From: Magnolia sinica | Taxonomy: Eukaryota; Streptophyta; Magnoliopsida; Magnoliales; Magnoliaceae | Assembly (NCBI RefSeq): GCF_029962835.1 | Contig: NC_080586.1 | Span: 70,247,001-70,311,000 of the forward strand | Direction: 5' to 3' | Length of the DNA stretch: 64,000 nucleotides | Part shown: piece by piece, positions 11,401 through 23,039 of the stretch | Layout: each line of letters begins with the position of its first letter | How positions within the stretch are numbered: the first letter of the stretch is position 1 | The notes under the pieces: model-generated | Seen by the model: only the letters and a program-made list of their open reading frames with translations | Told to the model about the DNA's origin: nothing | Database searches by the model: none | Program-made: the position numbers and the translations under genes

Positions 11401-13672
11401 TAATCTAAACTCCCTAACCTAAACTTGATTACCCAAACCTAAACCCGATCCTGAACCCGAATCCGATTTTCTAAACCTAAACCTTAACCTATTCTCAATT
11501 CCCTAAACCCATTGCTTATAACCTAAACCGAAACCTAAACCTATACCTTAACCTAAATCTATAACCTATAACCTAAACATAAACCTAAAACCTAAATGTA
11601 TTCTCAACTCCCTAACCTAAACCTAAACCTAAACTTAAAAACTCAAACCTAAACGTGATCCCGAACCCGAAACCGATTTCCTAAACCTAAACCTTAACCT
11701 ATTCTCAATTTCCTAAACCTATAGCTTATAACCTAAACCTAAACCTAAACCTAAACATAAAACCTAAATGTATTCTCGAATCCTTAAACCTAAACCTACA
11801 CCTAATCCTAATCTCAACTCCCTAACCTAAACCTAAACCTAAACTTGAAAACTCAAACCTAAACCCGATCCCGAACCCGAACCCGATTTCCTAAACCTAA
11901 ACCTTAACATATTCTCAATTCCTTAAACCTATAGCTTAAAACCTAAACTTAAACCTAAACCTAAACCTAAACCTTAACCTAAACCTAAACCTGTAACCTA
12001 TAACATAAACCTAAACCCAAAACCTTAATGTATTCTCAAATCCTTAAACCTAAATCTAAACCTTAACCTAAACCTATAACCTATAGCCTTAACCTAAACC
12101 TGTAACCTATAACCTAAATATAAACCTAAAACCTAAATGTATTCTCAAATTCCTAAACCTAAACCTACACGTAATCCTAATCTCAATTCCCTAATCTAAA
12201 CCTAAACCTAAACTTGAAAACCAAAACCTAAACCTGATCCCGAACCCGAACCTGATTTCCTAAACCTAAACCTTAACCTATTCTCAATTCCCTAAACCTA
12301 TAGCTTATAACCTAAACTTAAACCTAAACATAAACCTTAACCTAAACCTATGACCTATAGCCTTAACCTAAACCTGTAACCTATAACCTAAATATAAACC
12401 TAAAACCTAAATGTATTCTCAAATCCTTAAACTTAAACCTACACCTAATCCTAATCTCAACTCCCTAACCTAAACCTAAACCTAAACTTGAAAACTAAAT
12501 CCTAAACCCGATCCCGAACCCGAACCGGATTTCCTAAACCTAAACCTTAACCTAAACCTATAACCTATAGCATAAACCTAAACCTAGACCTAAACCTATA
12601 AACTATAACCTAAACTTAAAACCTAAATGTATTCTCAAATCCTTAAACCTAAACCTAAACCTTAACCTAAACCTATAACCTATAGCCTTAACCTAAACCT
12701 ATAACCTATAACCTAAACCTAAACCTAAAACCTAAATGTATTCTCAAATCCCTAAACCTAAACCTATACCTAATCCTAATCTCAACTCCCTAACTTAAAC
12801 CTAAACCTAAACTTGAAAATTCAAACATAAACCCGATCCTGAATCCGAACCCGATTTCCTAAACGTAAACCTTATACTATTCTCAATTCCCTAAACCTAT
12901 TGCTTATAACCTAAACCGAAACCTAAACTTATACCTAAACCTAAACCTATAACCTATAACCTAAACATAAACCTAAAACCTAAAAATGTATTCTCAAATC
13001 CCTAAACCTAAACCTACACCTAATCCTAATCTAAACTCCCTAACCTAAACCTAAACCTAAACTTGATAACCCAAACCTAAACCCGATCCCGAACCCGAAC
13101 CCGATTTTCTAAACCTAAACCTTAACCTATTCTCAATTCCCTAAACCTATTGCTTATAACCTAAACCGAAACCTAAACCTATACCTAAACCTAAACTTAA
13201 ACCTATACCTATAACCTATAACCTAAACCTAAAACCTAAATGTATTCTCAAATCCCTAAACCCAAACCTACACCTAATCCTAATCTCAACTCCCTAACCT
13301 AAACCTAAACCTAAACTTGAAAACTCAAACCTAAACCCGATCCCGAACCCAAAACCGATTTCCTAAACCTAAACATTAATGTATTCTCAAATCCCTAAAC
13401 TTAAACCTACACCTAATCCTAATCTCAACTCACTAACCTAAATCTAAACCTAAACGTGAAAACCAAAACCTAAACCCTATCCTGAACCCGAACCCGATTT
13501 CCTAAACCTAAACCTTAACCTATTCTCAATTCCCTAAACCTATTACTTATAACCTAAACCTATACCTTAACCTAAACCTAAAACCTAAATGTATTCTCAA
13601 ATTCCTAAACCTAAACCTACACCTAATCCTAATCTCAACTCCCTAACCTAAACCTAAACCCGATCCCGAACC
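8467..13672. repeat. Telomere-like (CCTAAA-type) higher-order satellite array
   Basis: About 5.2 kb of degenerate CCTAAA hexamers mixed with CCTATAA, CCCGAA and TTCCCTAAA blocks. A landmark ATGTATTCTC recurs about twenty times. From about 10051 its spacing is 109, 275 and 292 bp, and this repeats as 109, 274, giving a higher-order unit near 676 bp. A third 109/274 pair starts at 12028. The usual plant telomere unit is CCCTAAA (7 bp), so this is telomere-like but not a canonical telomere. It sits between the CACTA genes and the CACTA right terminus. Confidence 0.93.
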
Positions 13673-14118
13673 TATTGGAAGGGTTGAATGTACCATGCAT
13701 GTGATAGAATAGAAGATATTTGTCCAGTAAACCAAGTATTTTAGTCTAAGTCCGTCTCTGTTGAGAGACAGAGAAGCATGCCCACCTGTCCACCTTTGCA
13801 CATGTGTTATGGGCCTAAACTCTAAATGGTCGATGGGATGCAACACTCCATGATAACTCTTAGGGACCAATTTTCATCTTGATCCAAAACTTTGGTGGGC
13901 CATAGTAAAGAGAAATGCAAATTAAGGGAAGAAATTATTTTCTTTGGCCATGGCCACCAAAGTTTTGGATCAAGGTAAAAGTTAGGCCGTAAGAGGTTTC
14001 ATAGGGTGCTGAATTACATGGACCATTCAGATTTTGGGATGACAATCACATGTGATGAATTGGGCTATATATATAGTTTAGCTAGATCATGTGCATGTGA
14101 TATCCAACCCTTCTAATA
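13673..14118. mobile_element. MITE with ~36-bp terminal inverted repeats
   Basis: The left end TATTGGAAGGGTTGAATGTA pairs with the complement of the right end (TATTAGAAGGGTTGGATATC on the minus strand), with similarity continuing for about 36 bp. Inside is a perfect 20-bp hairpin (arms 13879-13898 and 13954-13973). The left terminus directly joins the satellite, so the MITE may have inserted at the array edge. No coding capacity. Confidence 0.8.
13879..13973. repeat. 20-bp perfect inverted repeat (hairpin)
   Basis: TTGATCCAAAACTTTGGTGG at 13879-13898 is exactly complementary to 13954-13973, with a 55-bp loop. The same 'agttttggatcaag' word occurs in several F1 repeats, for example near 62984. 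Confidence 0.85.
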
Positions 14119-14219
14119 CTTATATATGATGTTGAATTTTTTTTTTTCAGGTGAAAGACAAAAAGAAAATTGTTGCTGATTTTTTTCTTTTTTAATTTAT
14201 GATGTTAAACTTATATGTA

Positions 14220-14405
14220 TTTATGTGTGGATGAATGCAATGTGGATAAGATTGCTTGTGTTTGGATGGATGTAGTTTATGTTTGGATGAATGTAGTTTA
14301 TGTTGGATTTACGTAGTTTGGGTTTAGATGGATGTAGTATTTGTTTGGATGAATGTAGTTTATGCTGTTGGATTTACATAGTTTAGGTTTAGATGGATGT
14401 GAATG
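14220..14405. repeat. Short tandem repeats around GGATGAATGTAGTTTATG
   Basis: Several imperfect copies of 'ggatgaatgtagtttatg' and 'ttggatttacgtagttt' alternate over about 185 bp. It is a minisatellite in the CACTA 3' region, with no coding role seen. Confidence 0.65.
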
Positions 14406-14467
14406 TGAATATGATGAAATATATTATATAACGTGTATATCAGAAGAATATGATGATGTAACAGTGC

Positions 14468-15012
14468 ATGACAGTCCTTTTTAAGGACGGTCCATGACCG
14501 TCCTTTTAAAGGACGGTCTATGGCCATCCTTTGAAGGCCTATAAGAGACGGTTCATGACAGTCCCTTTTAAGGACGGTCCATGACCGTCCTTTTAAAGGA
14601 CGGTCTATGGCCGTCCTTTGAAGGCCCATAAGAGACGGACCATGACAGTCCTTTTTAAAGACGGTCCATGACGCCTTTTAAAGGACGGTCTATCGCTGTC
14701 CTTTAAAGGCTCATTACAGACTTACGACAGTCTTTTTTAAGGACGATCCATGACCGCCCTTTTAATGGTCATAAGAGAAGGACGGTCCATGACCGTCTTG
14801 TAAAGGCTCGTAAGAGACTGCCAAGACCGTCCTTTTTAAGGACGGTTTACGACGTCCTTTTTAGGACGGTCCATGACCGCCTTTTTTGTCAATAAAAATG
14901 ACGGTTTTCAACCGCCCTTTAAGTAATACGACACGCCAAAATTTGACGGCCCTTGCGACGGTCCATGACTGTCCTTTTTGTCATTTGAGACGGTTTTGGA
15001 CCGTCCTTTTTC
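14468..15012. repeat. CACTA subterminal repeats (GGACGGTC / GACCGTCC)
   Basis: GGACGGTC and its complement GACCGTCC recur many times in both orientations, often as near-palindromes joined by CATGACCG-type spacers, up to the terminal repeat. In CACTA elements such subterminal repeats are binding sites for the second element protein. The role here is by analogy. Confidence 0.88.
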
Positions 15013-15029
15013 GCAGTTTTGGCGTAGTG
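15012..15029 (-). repeat. CACTA terminal inverted repeat (right end)
   Basis: Read on the minus strand: CACTACGCCAAAACTGCG. It ends at 15029, and Gypsy coding sequence begins at once. The 3-bp target duplication would start AGT at 15030, but the other copy is not in the window. Confidence 0.85.
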
Positions 15030-15033
15030 AGTA

Positions 15034-17019
15034 TTGCCAGAGCAAGGAGTTAAGTATACGATATATACTGACGCCTCTCGCATTGGTCTGGGTTGTGTCC
15101 TTATGCAGAAGGACAGGGTGATTGCATATACTTCGAGACAGTTGAGAAAACACAAAGAGAATTACCCTACACACGACCTGGAGTTGGCAGCTGTCATTTT
15201 CGCATTAAAGTTCTGGAGACATTACCTCTACTGAGAGGAGTTCAAGCTCTTTTGCGACCACAAGAGCCTTAAGTATATCTTCACGCAGCGTGACTTGAAT
15301 ATGAGGCAACGCCGATGGATGGAAACATTGAAAGACTTTCAGTTCGATGTTTCTTACCATCTGAGAAAGGCAAACCTTGTGGCAAATGCGTTGAGTCGCA
15401 AGAAGACTATAAAGTTTGCGGCTCTGATAATGATAGCAGAATGGGACATGATAGAGTTTGTGAGGGACTTTAAGCAGAAACTTACGGTGGAAGAGCCGTA
15501 CGAGGTTATCGCACACATTCGAGTACAGCCCCTCATTGACGAGAGGATCATTGCAGCTCAGGCAGATGATGAGCTATTGGCGAAGATGAGAGAGCGGGTT
15601 GGTACAGATGAGGACTCCGAGTGGAGTGTTGGTTCAGATGGGAGCCTACGATTTCGTGGCCGGCTATGCATCCCAGACATTCCTGACTTGAGACGGGAGG
15701 TTCTCAAGTCAGCCAATAATTCTAAGCTTGCGATGCATCCAGGTAGCACGAAGATGTATCAGGATATGAGAAGATCCTATTGGTGGGACAACATGAAGGT
15801 TCACATTGCTGAGTTTGTATCTCATTGTCTCACGTGCCAGCAGGTCAAGGCAGAGCATTGCCGACCTCCTGGACTGCTTCAGCCCATACCCATAGCAAAA
15901 TGGAAGTGGAACTTCATCTCTATGGATTTTATTTCAGGATTGCCGAGAACGAAGAAGGGACATGACTCTATTTGGGTGATCGTCGACCGATTGATGAAGT
16001 CGGCTCATTTCTTACTGATCAGAGTCACAAACTCTGCAGACGAGTTGGCTAGGTTGTACATCAAGGAGATTGTACATCTGTACAGAGTTCCTTTGGAGAC
16101 TGTGTCTGACAGAGACACGCGATTCACATCTATCTTCTGGACTCGTATCCAGAAAGCGATGGGTGTAAAATTGAAGTTCAGCACCGCGTTTCATTCTCAG
16201 ACAGACGGGCAGACGGAACGTGTGAATCAGATTCTGGAAGACATGTTGCGAGCTTGTGTTTTGGATTTCAAGGACAGTTGGGATGATTGTCTCCCTTATG
16301 CAGAGTTCACGTATAACAATAGCTTCCAGGCGAGTATTGGCATGGCTCCCTACGAGGCATTGTATGGTCGCCCGTATAGAGCACCGCATTGCTAGGCAGA
16401 AGTTGGTGAGCGCAGTTTGATTGGCCCAGAGTTGGTACAGGCGACTTCAGAGAAAGTTGACATTATTCGACGTCGACTTCTGACAGCCCAGAGCAGGCAG
16501 AAAAGTTACGCTGATACGAGGCGACGACCGCTTGAGTTTGAGGTTGGAGACCATGTATTTCTTAAGGTTTCCCCTATGAAGGGAGTTCTGCGGTTCGGTA
16601 AGAAGGGAAAGCTCACGCCGAGATTTATTGGTCCATTTCAAATACTGGATCGAGTGGGAGCGGTAGCATACCGCCTTGCTTTGCCCACACCACTTGCGGG
16701 CGTGCATAACGTATTTCATGTTTCTATGCTGAAGAAGTACGTTCCTGATCCTTCGCATATTATCAGTTGGGAGCAGGTGCAGTTGAGCGAGGATGCCACA
16801 TATGTACTGCGACCGACGCGTATTCTAGACAGGAAGGAGCAAGTATTGCGTAGCAAGGTCATCCCTCTTGTGAAAGTACTATGGACGCATCATAGTGAAG
16901 AAGAGGCTACTTGGGAGGCTGAAGCTGAGGTCAGAAAGAGCTACCCTCAAATCCTTGAGGAGTATAAGAAGGTACAAATTTCGAGGACGAAATTTTTCTT
17001 TAAGGGGGGTAGATTGTAA
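15034..17019 (+). pseudogene. Gypsy pol fragment: RNase H, integrase, chromodomain-like tail
   Basis: RNase H is seen as [15 protein letters not shown] and THDLELAAV (15064-15234), then DHKSLKYIFTQ and LNMRQRRWME. Integrase follows: the zinc-binding end (HPGSTKMYQDMRRSYWW, then CLTCQQVK) and the catalytic core (WNFISMDFISGLP, VSDRDTRFTS, FHSQTDGQTERVNQ) with its Asp-Asp-Glu residues present. The tail has HVSMLKKYVPDP and VLWTHHSEEEATWEAE, a chromodomain-like segment. Two stops interrupt it: TGA at 15232 and TAG at 16393, where family members have Trp. Integrase would insert the element's DNA copy. This copy is broken and lacks its N-terminal half. Confidence 0.93.
17001..17014 (+). other. Polypurine tract of the Gypsy element
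   Basis: AAGGGGGGTAGAT lies directly upstream of the 3' LTR and is the expected primer for plus-strand DNA synthesis. Confidence 0.8.
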
Positions 17020-17764
17020 TGACCTGAAAAATTTCGTGCCAAGACCCGAGTACTACCTCATATTTCCTTAAAAGTTATGTGTAGGTTAATTAGCGTTAAA
17101 CTCAATTGCTTGTGAAATTTGCACCAATCACTTTAAATTCGATCTGCAGGACTCAAAACCTGTAAAATCGTTAATGTTATGTTACCCCGAAATCTAGGAT
17201 TCAATGCTAAAGCCAGTTGCTCTCGGGAGTACTGGGAAACTTTATATCAGACCTGGACCGCGCGTCGAAAGTTCGATAGCGTCGATCTTAGACAATTTTA
17301 GTCATCTTATTGGGCTTGACCATCACCTCAAAAATCAAGTCCAGATGATGTCCTGGGTCGATTTGCTTGAGTCCGGAGTAAAGAGTGTGAGAAAGCTGAG
17401 AAATTAAATATAATTTATGAAATCTGAGTCGTGTCGCTTGCGCGCCGATTCTAAGCTTTCTGACCGTTGGATTTTGACCCAATTTCACCCTCGGATCAGG
17501 GAAGATGGCCCTGACATGTCCAAGTGCCGGTGGACCTGATCGAGTTTCGGTGACCGTTGAATTGAGAGTGGTCCGCCACGGCTGATCTGTAAATCCGATC
17601 GGTACGAAAACTCAGCCTGACCTAGATCCATGGTCAGTGAGCTTAAGTCCGACCGCACGTGGAGAAAGGACCACCAGAAGTGCTCCGTTGGACCAATATA
17701 GACCTGATTTGGTTATAACCTAAGTATACCTTGGCCCTAGGGCTATTTTCATCTCTTTTAGGCC

Positions 17765-17772
17765 TATATAAA
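17765..17772 (+). promoter_or_regulatory. TATA box in the Gypsy LTR
   Basis: TATATAAA sits about 750 bp into the LTR in a CCTATATAAAGACC context. It would set the U3/R boundary about 25-30 bp downstream. Confidence 0.65.
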
Positions 17773-18974
17773 GACCTTAAAACCCTCACTCTCTTTTCCA
17801 TACGAATTTCCTAACCCTAGCTAAGAAAGAGAGGGGAAAAGAGAGAGAAAGTGAGAGAGAAGTTGGTGAATCATCTTGAGATTCTTTTCTGTTACTCTAT
17901 GTACCTAAACCATCACTTTTGAATCGTTATTCCGGCGATTCTAAGTTCCTTCTTGGGTAAGTTAATCAAACCCTAGCCTGTTTTAGAGCTTAGACTTGTC
18001 TAAGTGTTGATGTAGCTCATTTCTATTCTTGCCTTAGGTTTTCTAGTCGCCGTTGACGAAGACCTATCGTCTGAATCAGATCTATCGTGTTTTTCTAGTT
18101 TAAGGTGCGGACTATATTCGTATAGGTTATGGTTTTCAAGGCTTTCAATGTTGGGTAATGGTTTATTATTATTGTGGTTGCAATTTCACATGCCAACTGT
18201 GATGTTTATTTTGCGTTCCTGAAATATATGAGTTATATTGAGATTTGTGTATTCTATGTATATGTAGGAAGTATCGTATACGTATAAAATATGAACATGT
18301 GTTTGCCATGATTAATTGTCGTGTACTTGTATTAGTTGTATGTGTGTCAACTCCTTGGCGAAAGGAATTGTCCAAATGTGTGTTGTCACCAACATACGTC
18401 ATGTATGTTGACATATGTAGTCTAAGTGTTTGTAGAAATGTCTGAATGATCTAGTGAGTAATATATTATCCTATTTATGGGTGTTGAGAAGAGATTCTCA
18501 ACTACCCTATAGAGGTGTATGATTTCCTACATGTCATTTACATTCTTTGTTGTTTAACTTTAAGCACTACTTATGTGTAATTCATGTTAAGTTGATATTC
18601 TTCAAATGCTCACATACTGTATGATTAGCATGGTTGTTAGTATGAATATCTGTTATAATTGAAGATGTTTGGGACTATGGAATAGTCCAGGAAATCGGTA
18701 ACAATCTTTGAGTTCGTGGCCGAGGTTATTTTCGCCACGTAAGACGTGTTTGACGAAACCGAGTCGTATTAGGGTTGTCGGCAGTGGTTTGGCCACACGG
18801 AGTGTTAGCGCACTCTATGTCGTTCAACTCAACGTGCGCTCGTGCTAGTCGAGTTCGTCCAGTAACCCGATTGTCCGATGTATGTTCACCATGTATGGAC
18901 GCTATTGTTTGAATCTAGGGTACCAAACTTACCAATGAAATTTCGTAACCATTGTACCTTGATCCGCTAAGACT

Positions 18975-19258
18975 CATGGGCCGGACATGGTGGTATGGGA
19001 CACCGTGGTCGAGCTGTCAGCCTACGCTGGGGTGACGAGCCTCCCCGTAGTGACCAGTGAGCACATCAGACTCGTGAGCCGATTATGGTGGTATGGGACA
19101 CTATATTCGTGCTGTCGGCCTACATTGATTGGTGACGAGCCCTTTGTAGTGACCTCGAGCATACCTTGCTACTGCATTGAGGCGACGAGCCTTAGGGTAG
19201 TAACTAAGGTATGATAGGCATGCATTGATTGGTGACGAGCCCTTTGCAGTGACCTGAA
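18975..19258. repeat. Minisatellite inside the Gypsy LTR
   Basis: Repeated blocks 'tggtggtatgggacac' (18988 and 19088) and 'gattggtgacgagccctttg' (19128 and 19225), plus diverged copies around GACGAGCC, make up irregular units of about 50-110 bp. Confidence 0.75.
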
Positions 19259-20099
19259 ACCATATGATCATATGAGATTGTCTAGGACTGACGACCCTAG
19301 AATGGATCACTGTTTGGAAATTGATATGAGGAAGGTACCTTAGCTTCCCAATCCTGTTATATGAAAAGGACTAATAACAACTTGGTAATCATGTTCATGC
19401 ACCGCATTGCATGTGCGTAGGAGTTGTTGGCACTGCGGGAGGTTGTCATGCGTACTGTAAGATGAAGACGCTGAGGGAGTGCAGGCGAGGGCATGCATCA
19501 TTCCTACATACATCCTTGCATTAACAAGAGTAGTTAGGATGTGTTTGATTGTATTGCCTTATCATTACTACTTGATTGATTTGATAACATGTTAACTTTT
19601 ACTGTATAGTTCCACTGAGTTGATCACTCACTCCCACATTCTGAGACGGTGTTTCAACACCAACCAGACTTTGTCTTAGCTGCAGATGATGACGCGACCC
19701 CTGAGGCAAAGCAGAAGTACGAGGATAATGAGGACGCATTTTCTTTTATGCAATTCTCAGGTGGGTTCATGTGAGCCATGTCCTGATGTGCGTGGATTCT
19801 AGGTTTTCTTTTGTAATAATGTCATTTGATGCTTGTAATTTTAAAAGCAGCACTTGTAATTATGACCTGGCAGAGTATACGTATTTAAGGGATTTGCACA
19901 TGTACACATATATTTCTTTAAGTCTTCCGCTTGCGTCTTTCACTTATCCCTGAATTATGTTTGCAGTTTGGCTTAATCTATTCTATGTTTATGCACTCAT
20001 ACAGACAACATACATCCATCATTCAATATGTTGCATAAGTGATGTTTTGAAACTTGGGAGCTGAGTTATGCTCGACCCCCGAATTTCAGGGCGTTACAT

Positions 20100-22427
20100 A
20101 TTGCCTCTTCAAAACACTATGGTTCACCATTATCTGTCAGCAGTAAATAATGTAATAATGGTGAGTATCGGACCGTGGGTCTCCTCTCCCAAGTAGACCT
20201 CCTCACAACCGGTGTCTGCAGCTCTGCCTCACAATGCTCCTGTGCATGTTCATCCTATGGCACTGTAACACCTGTGTCTGGTAACTCTTCCAACTCTACG
20301 AATTCTTTCTCATCGGCTTTATTTTACTGTATACTATCCTTATGCATCACTTTTTCATTGAAAACTACATCTTTGTTTCTGATGATTTTCTGATTTTCTA
20401 TATCTTATAAACGGTAGTCAAAATCATGCTACCCGTAGCCAATAAACATGTACTTCTTGGACTTCGCATTCAGCTTGTTTATGTACTCTAAATCAATATG
20501 AGCATATGAAGTGCAACCGAATACTTTGAGATGTGTAAGGTTCACTTATTTTTCAGTCCACTTTTCTTCTGGTAGCCCACCATTCAATGGTGCTGAGGGC
20601 CTTCTATTGATGAAATATGCGGCAGTATTCACAGCATCTGTCCAAAACGTCTTGGGCAACCCTGCATGTAACCTCATGCTCCTGACGCGCTCAAGGATAG
20701 TCCTGTTAATGTGCTCAACCACACCGTTCTGCTGCGGTGTCCCTTGAATCATTTTCTGATGTTTGATTTCATTTGTTGCACAATACTCCTCAAACCTCTT
20801 ATCACAGTACTCTCCCTTATTATCTGATCTGAGATATTTTACTGTTTTACCTGTCTCGTTTTCTACCATTACTTTCCACTTCTTAAATACATCAAATTTG
20901 TGCTTTAAGAAATAGACCCACAATTTTCTACTAGCATCATCAATAAAAGAAACAAAATAATGTGAACCACCAAGAGATGATACCTGTGCCGGTCTCCATA
21001 CATCAGTGTGTACAAGCTCCAACAGATGCGTCTTTGGAGTGCGTCTTGTTTTCTTGAAACTTATCATCTTCTGCTTTCCATACACGTAGTCCTCGCAGAA
21101 TTCCAAGTCAATAGACTTTAGCCTTGGTAGCTTCCCTTTTGATAATAAAACTTTCATCCCTTTTTCACTCATATGTCACAACATCTGATGCGATAACTAC
21201 CCATTCACTCTAGTTGATGTGACTGCGAGTGAACTATACGATCCTGATGTCATGTACAAAGTACCTTCCTTCTTACCTCAAGATATTACCAAGGCTCCTT
21301 TTGTGATCTTCCAGGAATCACTAGTGAATATCGTCACATATCCAGTATCGGCCAACTGCCCCACTAAGATCAAATTTCATCTCAAAATCGGAACATGTCT
21401 AACATCCTTCAATTTCAAAACCATTCCGTCTTTCTCACTTATATGAACGTCTCCCTTTCTAACAATACTGCACGACTCATCATCACCCAGGTAGACTCTC
21501 CCGAAGTCACCTGACATATAATCACGTAGAACTTCCTTACACGAAATGGCATGAAACGAAGCACCCGAGTCTATGACCCAAGACTCATTTTGCGTATCAA
21601 GAGATAAGATCAATGCTTCTGTGTCACTCTCCTTAGATAGATTCACTGAATCCTTCCCGCCTTAGGAGCTTCCTTCTTATTTCTTAAGCACCCTGCAATC
21701 ACATTTCATGTGCCTCTTCTTCCCACAATGCCAACACCCGTCTTTGTCTTTTGGTCCATTAGACTTCTTCCTCGACTTAGAACGTCCATTTTTATTGTCT
21801 CCTTTGTTCAGTGATCTTCCTCTTCCTTTAACATTTAGAGCATTCCCTGAATCCCCTAAAACTCCTGATGTCTTTCTTTTATATTCTTTGCTGAGAATTA
21901 GACAGGCCACATCATCGAATTTTAGTTTTGTCGACCCTGAAGAATTGCTCACGGCAATCACCAAACCATGACAAACTGGACAAGATCAATAACGCCCTGA
22001 CCTCGTCTTCAAAAACAATGTCAACGGATTCCAACTGGCTTGTGACTGTATTGAACTCGTTTAGATATTTAGCCACACTCCCACCATCTGACATCTTCAT
22101 GTTGAATAGCCGTTTCATGAGATGAACCTTATTGGACGCTAAAGGTTTCTTATACATCGTAGCTAGAGCTTCCATTAATTCTTTTATAGTCTTCATCTTG
22201 GATATATTGAAGTCGAAGCTCTTAGACAAAGAGAGTTGGATCGTTCCTTAAGCCTTCCGATCCAATAAAGATCATTCATCATCTGTCATCTTTTCTGGTT
22301 TCTTCTTTTTTCCTTCTAGAAGAATATAGAGGTCTTTCTGATATAGATAATCCTTCATCTGCATCTTTTAGAAGGCAAAGTTTGAATCATCAAACTTCTC
22401 AATTCCAGTATTCCCTTCTTCCATCAT
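20100..22427 (-). pseudogene. Copia A gag-protease-integrase polyprotein, truncated
   Basis: Gag starts at 22427 (MMEEGNTGIEKFDDSNFAF) and is followed by a stop where Trp is expected. It continues with LSKSFDFNISKMKTIKELM and a CX2CX4HX4C zinc knuckle (CWHCGKKRHMKCDC, about 21690-21735). Protease has WVIDSGASFHAI (about 21580). Integrase (20546-21172) has FVSFIDDASRKLWVYFL, LRSDNKGEY and GTPQQNGVVE with its acidic catalytic residues. A further part up to about 20400 resembles the LKVFGC...YMFIGYG region after integrase. Reverse transcriptase and RNase H are cut off at 20099. Several frameshifts and stops make it non-functional. Confidence 0.88.
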
Positions 22428-22447
22428 TGCTCTCACTTGAACTAAAC

Positions 22448-22469
22448 CAATAGCTTTGATACCAATTAT
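22448..22469 (-). other. Copia A primer-binding site
   Basis: On the minus strand TTGGTATCAAAGC follows the LTR after a few bases. It matches the TGGTATCAGAGC primer site for initiator tRNA-Met with one change. Confidence 0.8.
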
Positions 22470-23033
22470 TGCACAGCACGCCAACAACGTAGTGAACCGA
22501 GATCCAATCTCCGGTCTCACCCACAAACGATAAACAAAAAGAAATATAATCTAGAGATAGAATCAAAGCATACCAAAACAAACCACAAGACAAAATATAC
22601 GTGGAAAAATCCCAATAAGGGTAAAAAAAACCACAGGTTTCCACTATGAAGAAATGAGATTACAAGCAATATACTAACCTCTACCCTTGGATGTATAGAA
22701 AAACCCTTTGCATATACCTTAGAATACTTTTCCCATACCCTAGAATAACCCAAGGACCCCTATTTATAGTTTAAGCAACTTCCCTTCCGCATTCTTGCAA
22801 AATTGCCTCAAATTTAATTTACGAGTCCACACCAAATCCACGCAAAATTTGCATAACCTCGACTAGGCGAGATAGGCCCTCTACCCGTCAAGTGGGCCAC
22901 TCGACCAATCGAGCACCACGGACCAAAAATAACTTTTGCTTGCTAGACTTTGAGTCGAGTGAACCCTCGACTAGTCGAGTGGGCCATTCGACCGGTCGAG
23001 CAGACCACTCGACTGGACGGATAGCCCTATCCA
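22470..23033 (-). repeat. Copia A 5' LTR
   Basis: About 564 bp between the primer site and the C element, TG...CA on either strand. It has a TATA-like CTATAAATAGG (minus, about 22754-22764) and several CTCGAC..GTCGAG palindromes near 22930-23010. Parts resemble the LTRs of Copia B, so A and B are relatives. Confidence 0.75.
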
Positions 23034-23039
23034 GATGTG

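Larger units (their letters stand above)
1780..15029 (+). mobile_element. CACTA (En/Spm) transposon, right part
   Basis: The element is defined by a TNP2-type transposase gene (1912-5459), a second Transposase_24-type gene (5598-7242), subterminal GGACGGTC repeats (14468-15012), and a terminus that reads CACTACGCCAAAACTGCG on the minus strand and ends at 15029. It abuts Gypsy coding sequence starting at 15030. No matching left CACTACGCC terminus is found in the first 1.9 kb, so the left end is either outside the window or lost. The start given is nominal. The large satellite and a MITE lie inside the element as drawn. A less likely alternative is two separate CACTA remnants. Confidence 0.65.
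15030..20098 (+). mobile_element. Ty3/Gypsy LTR retrotransposon, 3' part (Tekay/Del-like)
   Basis: It contains the RNase H end of reverse transcriptase, integrase, a C-terminal chromodomain-like tail, a polypurine tract and one long 3' LTR. Gag, protease, most of reverse transcriptase and the 5' LTR are missing from the window, because the CACTA terminus lies inside the polymerase region. LTR length (~3.1 kb) and the FFKGGRL protein end fit the Tekay/Del chromovirus group. Confidence 0.88.
17015..20098 (+). repeat. Gypsy 3' LTR (about 3.08 kb)
   Basis: It begins TGTAATGACC after the polypurine tract and ends GGGCGTTACA, giving the 5-bp inverted ends TGTAA/TTACA. It carries a TATA box (17765-17772) and an internal minisatellite (about 18975-19258). 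Copia A coding sequence begins immediately after it, at 20099. The matching 5' LTR is not in the window. Confidence 0.88.
20099..23033 (-). mobile_element. Ty1/Copia retrotransposon A, 5' part
   Basis: On the minus strand: LTR (22470-23033), primer site, gag, protease and integrase, then an abrupt end at 20099 against the Gypsy LTR, just inside the start of reverse transcriptase. The rest and the 3' LTR are absent, as expected if the Gypsy element inserted here. The right edge interrupts Copia C protease sequence, so A inserted into C. Confidence 0.85.

Noticed and set aside
8467-13672. A true chromosome end or canonical telomere
   Set aside because: The units are degenerate 6-mers with a higher-order structure and are flanked on both sides by transposon sequence. 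CCCTAAA runs are not dominant.
8467-13672. CRISPR-like array
   Set aside because: No constant repeat with unique spacers. The sequence is continuous satellite in a plant context.
14908-15174. Minus-strand open frames over the CACTA terminus
   Set aside because: They run across subterminal repeats and the antisense of the Gypsy RNase H. No family similarity.
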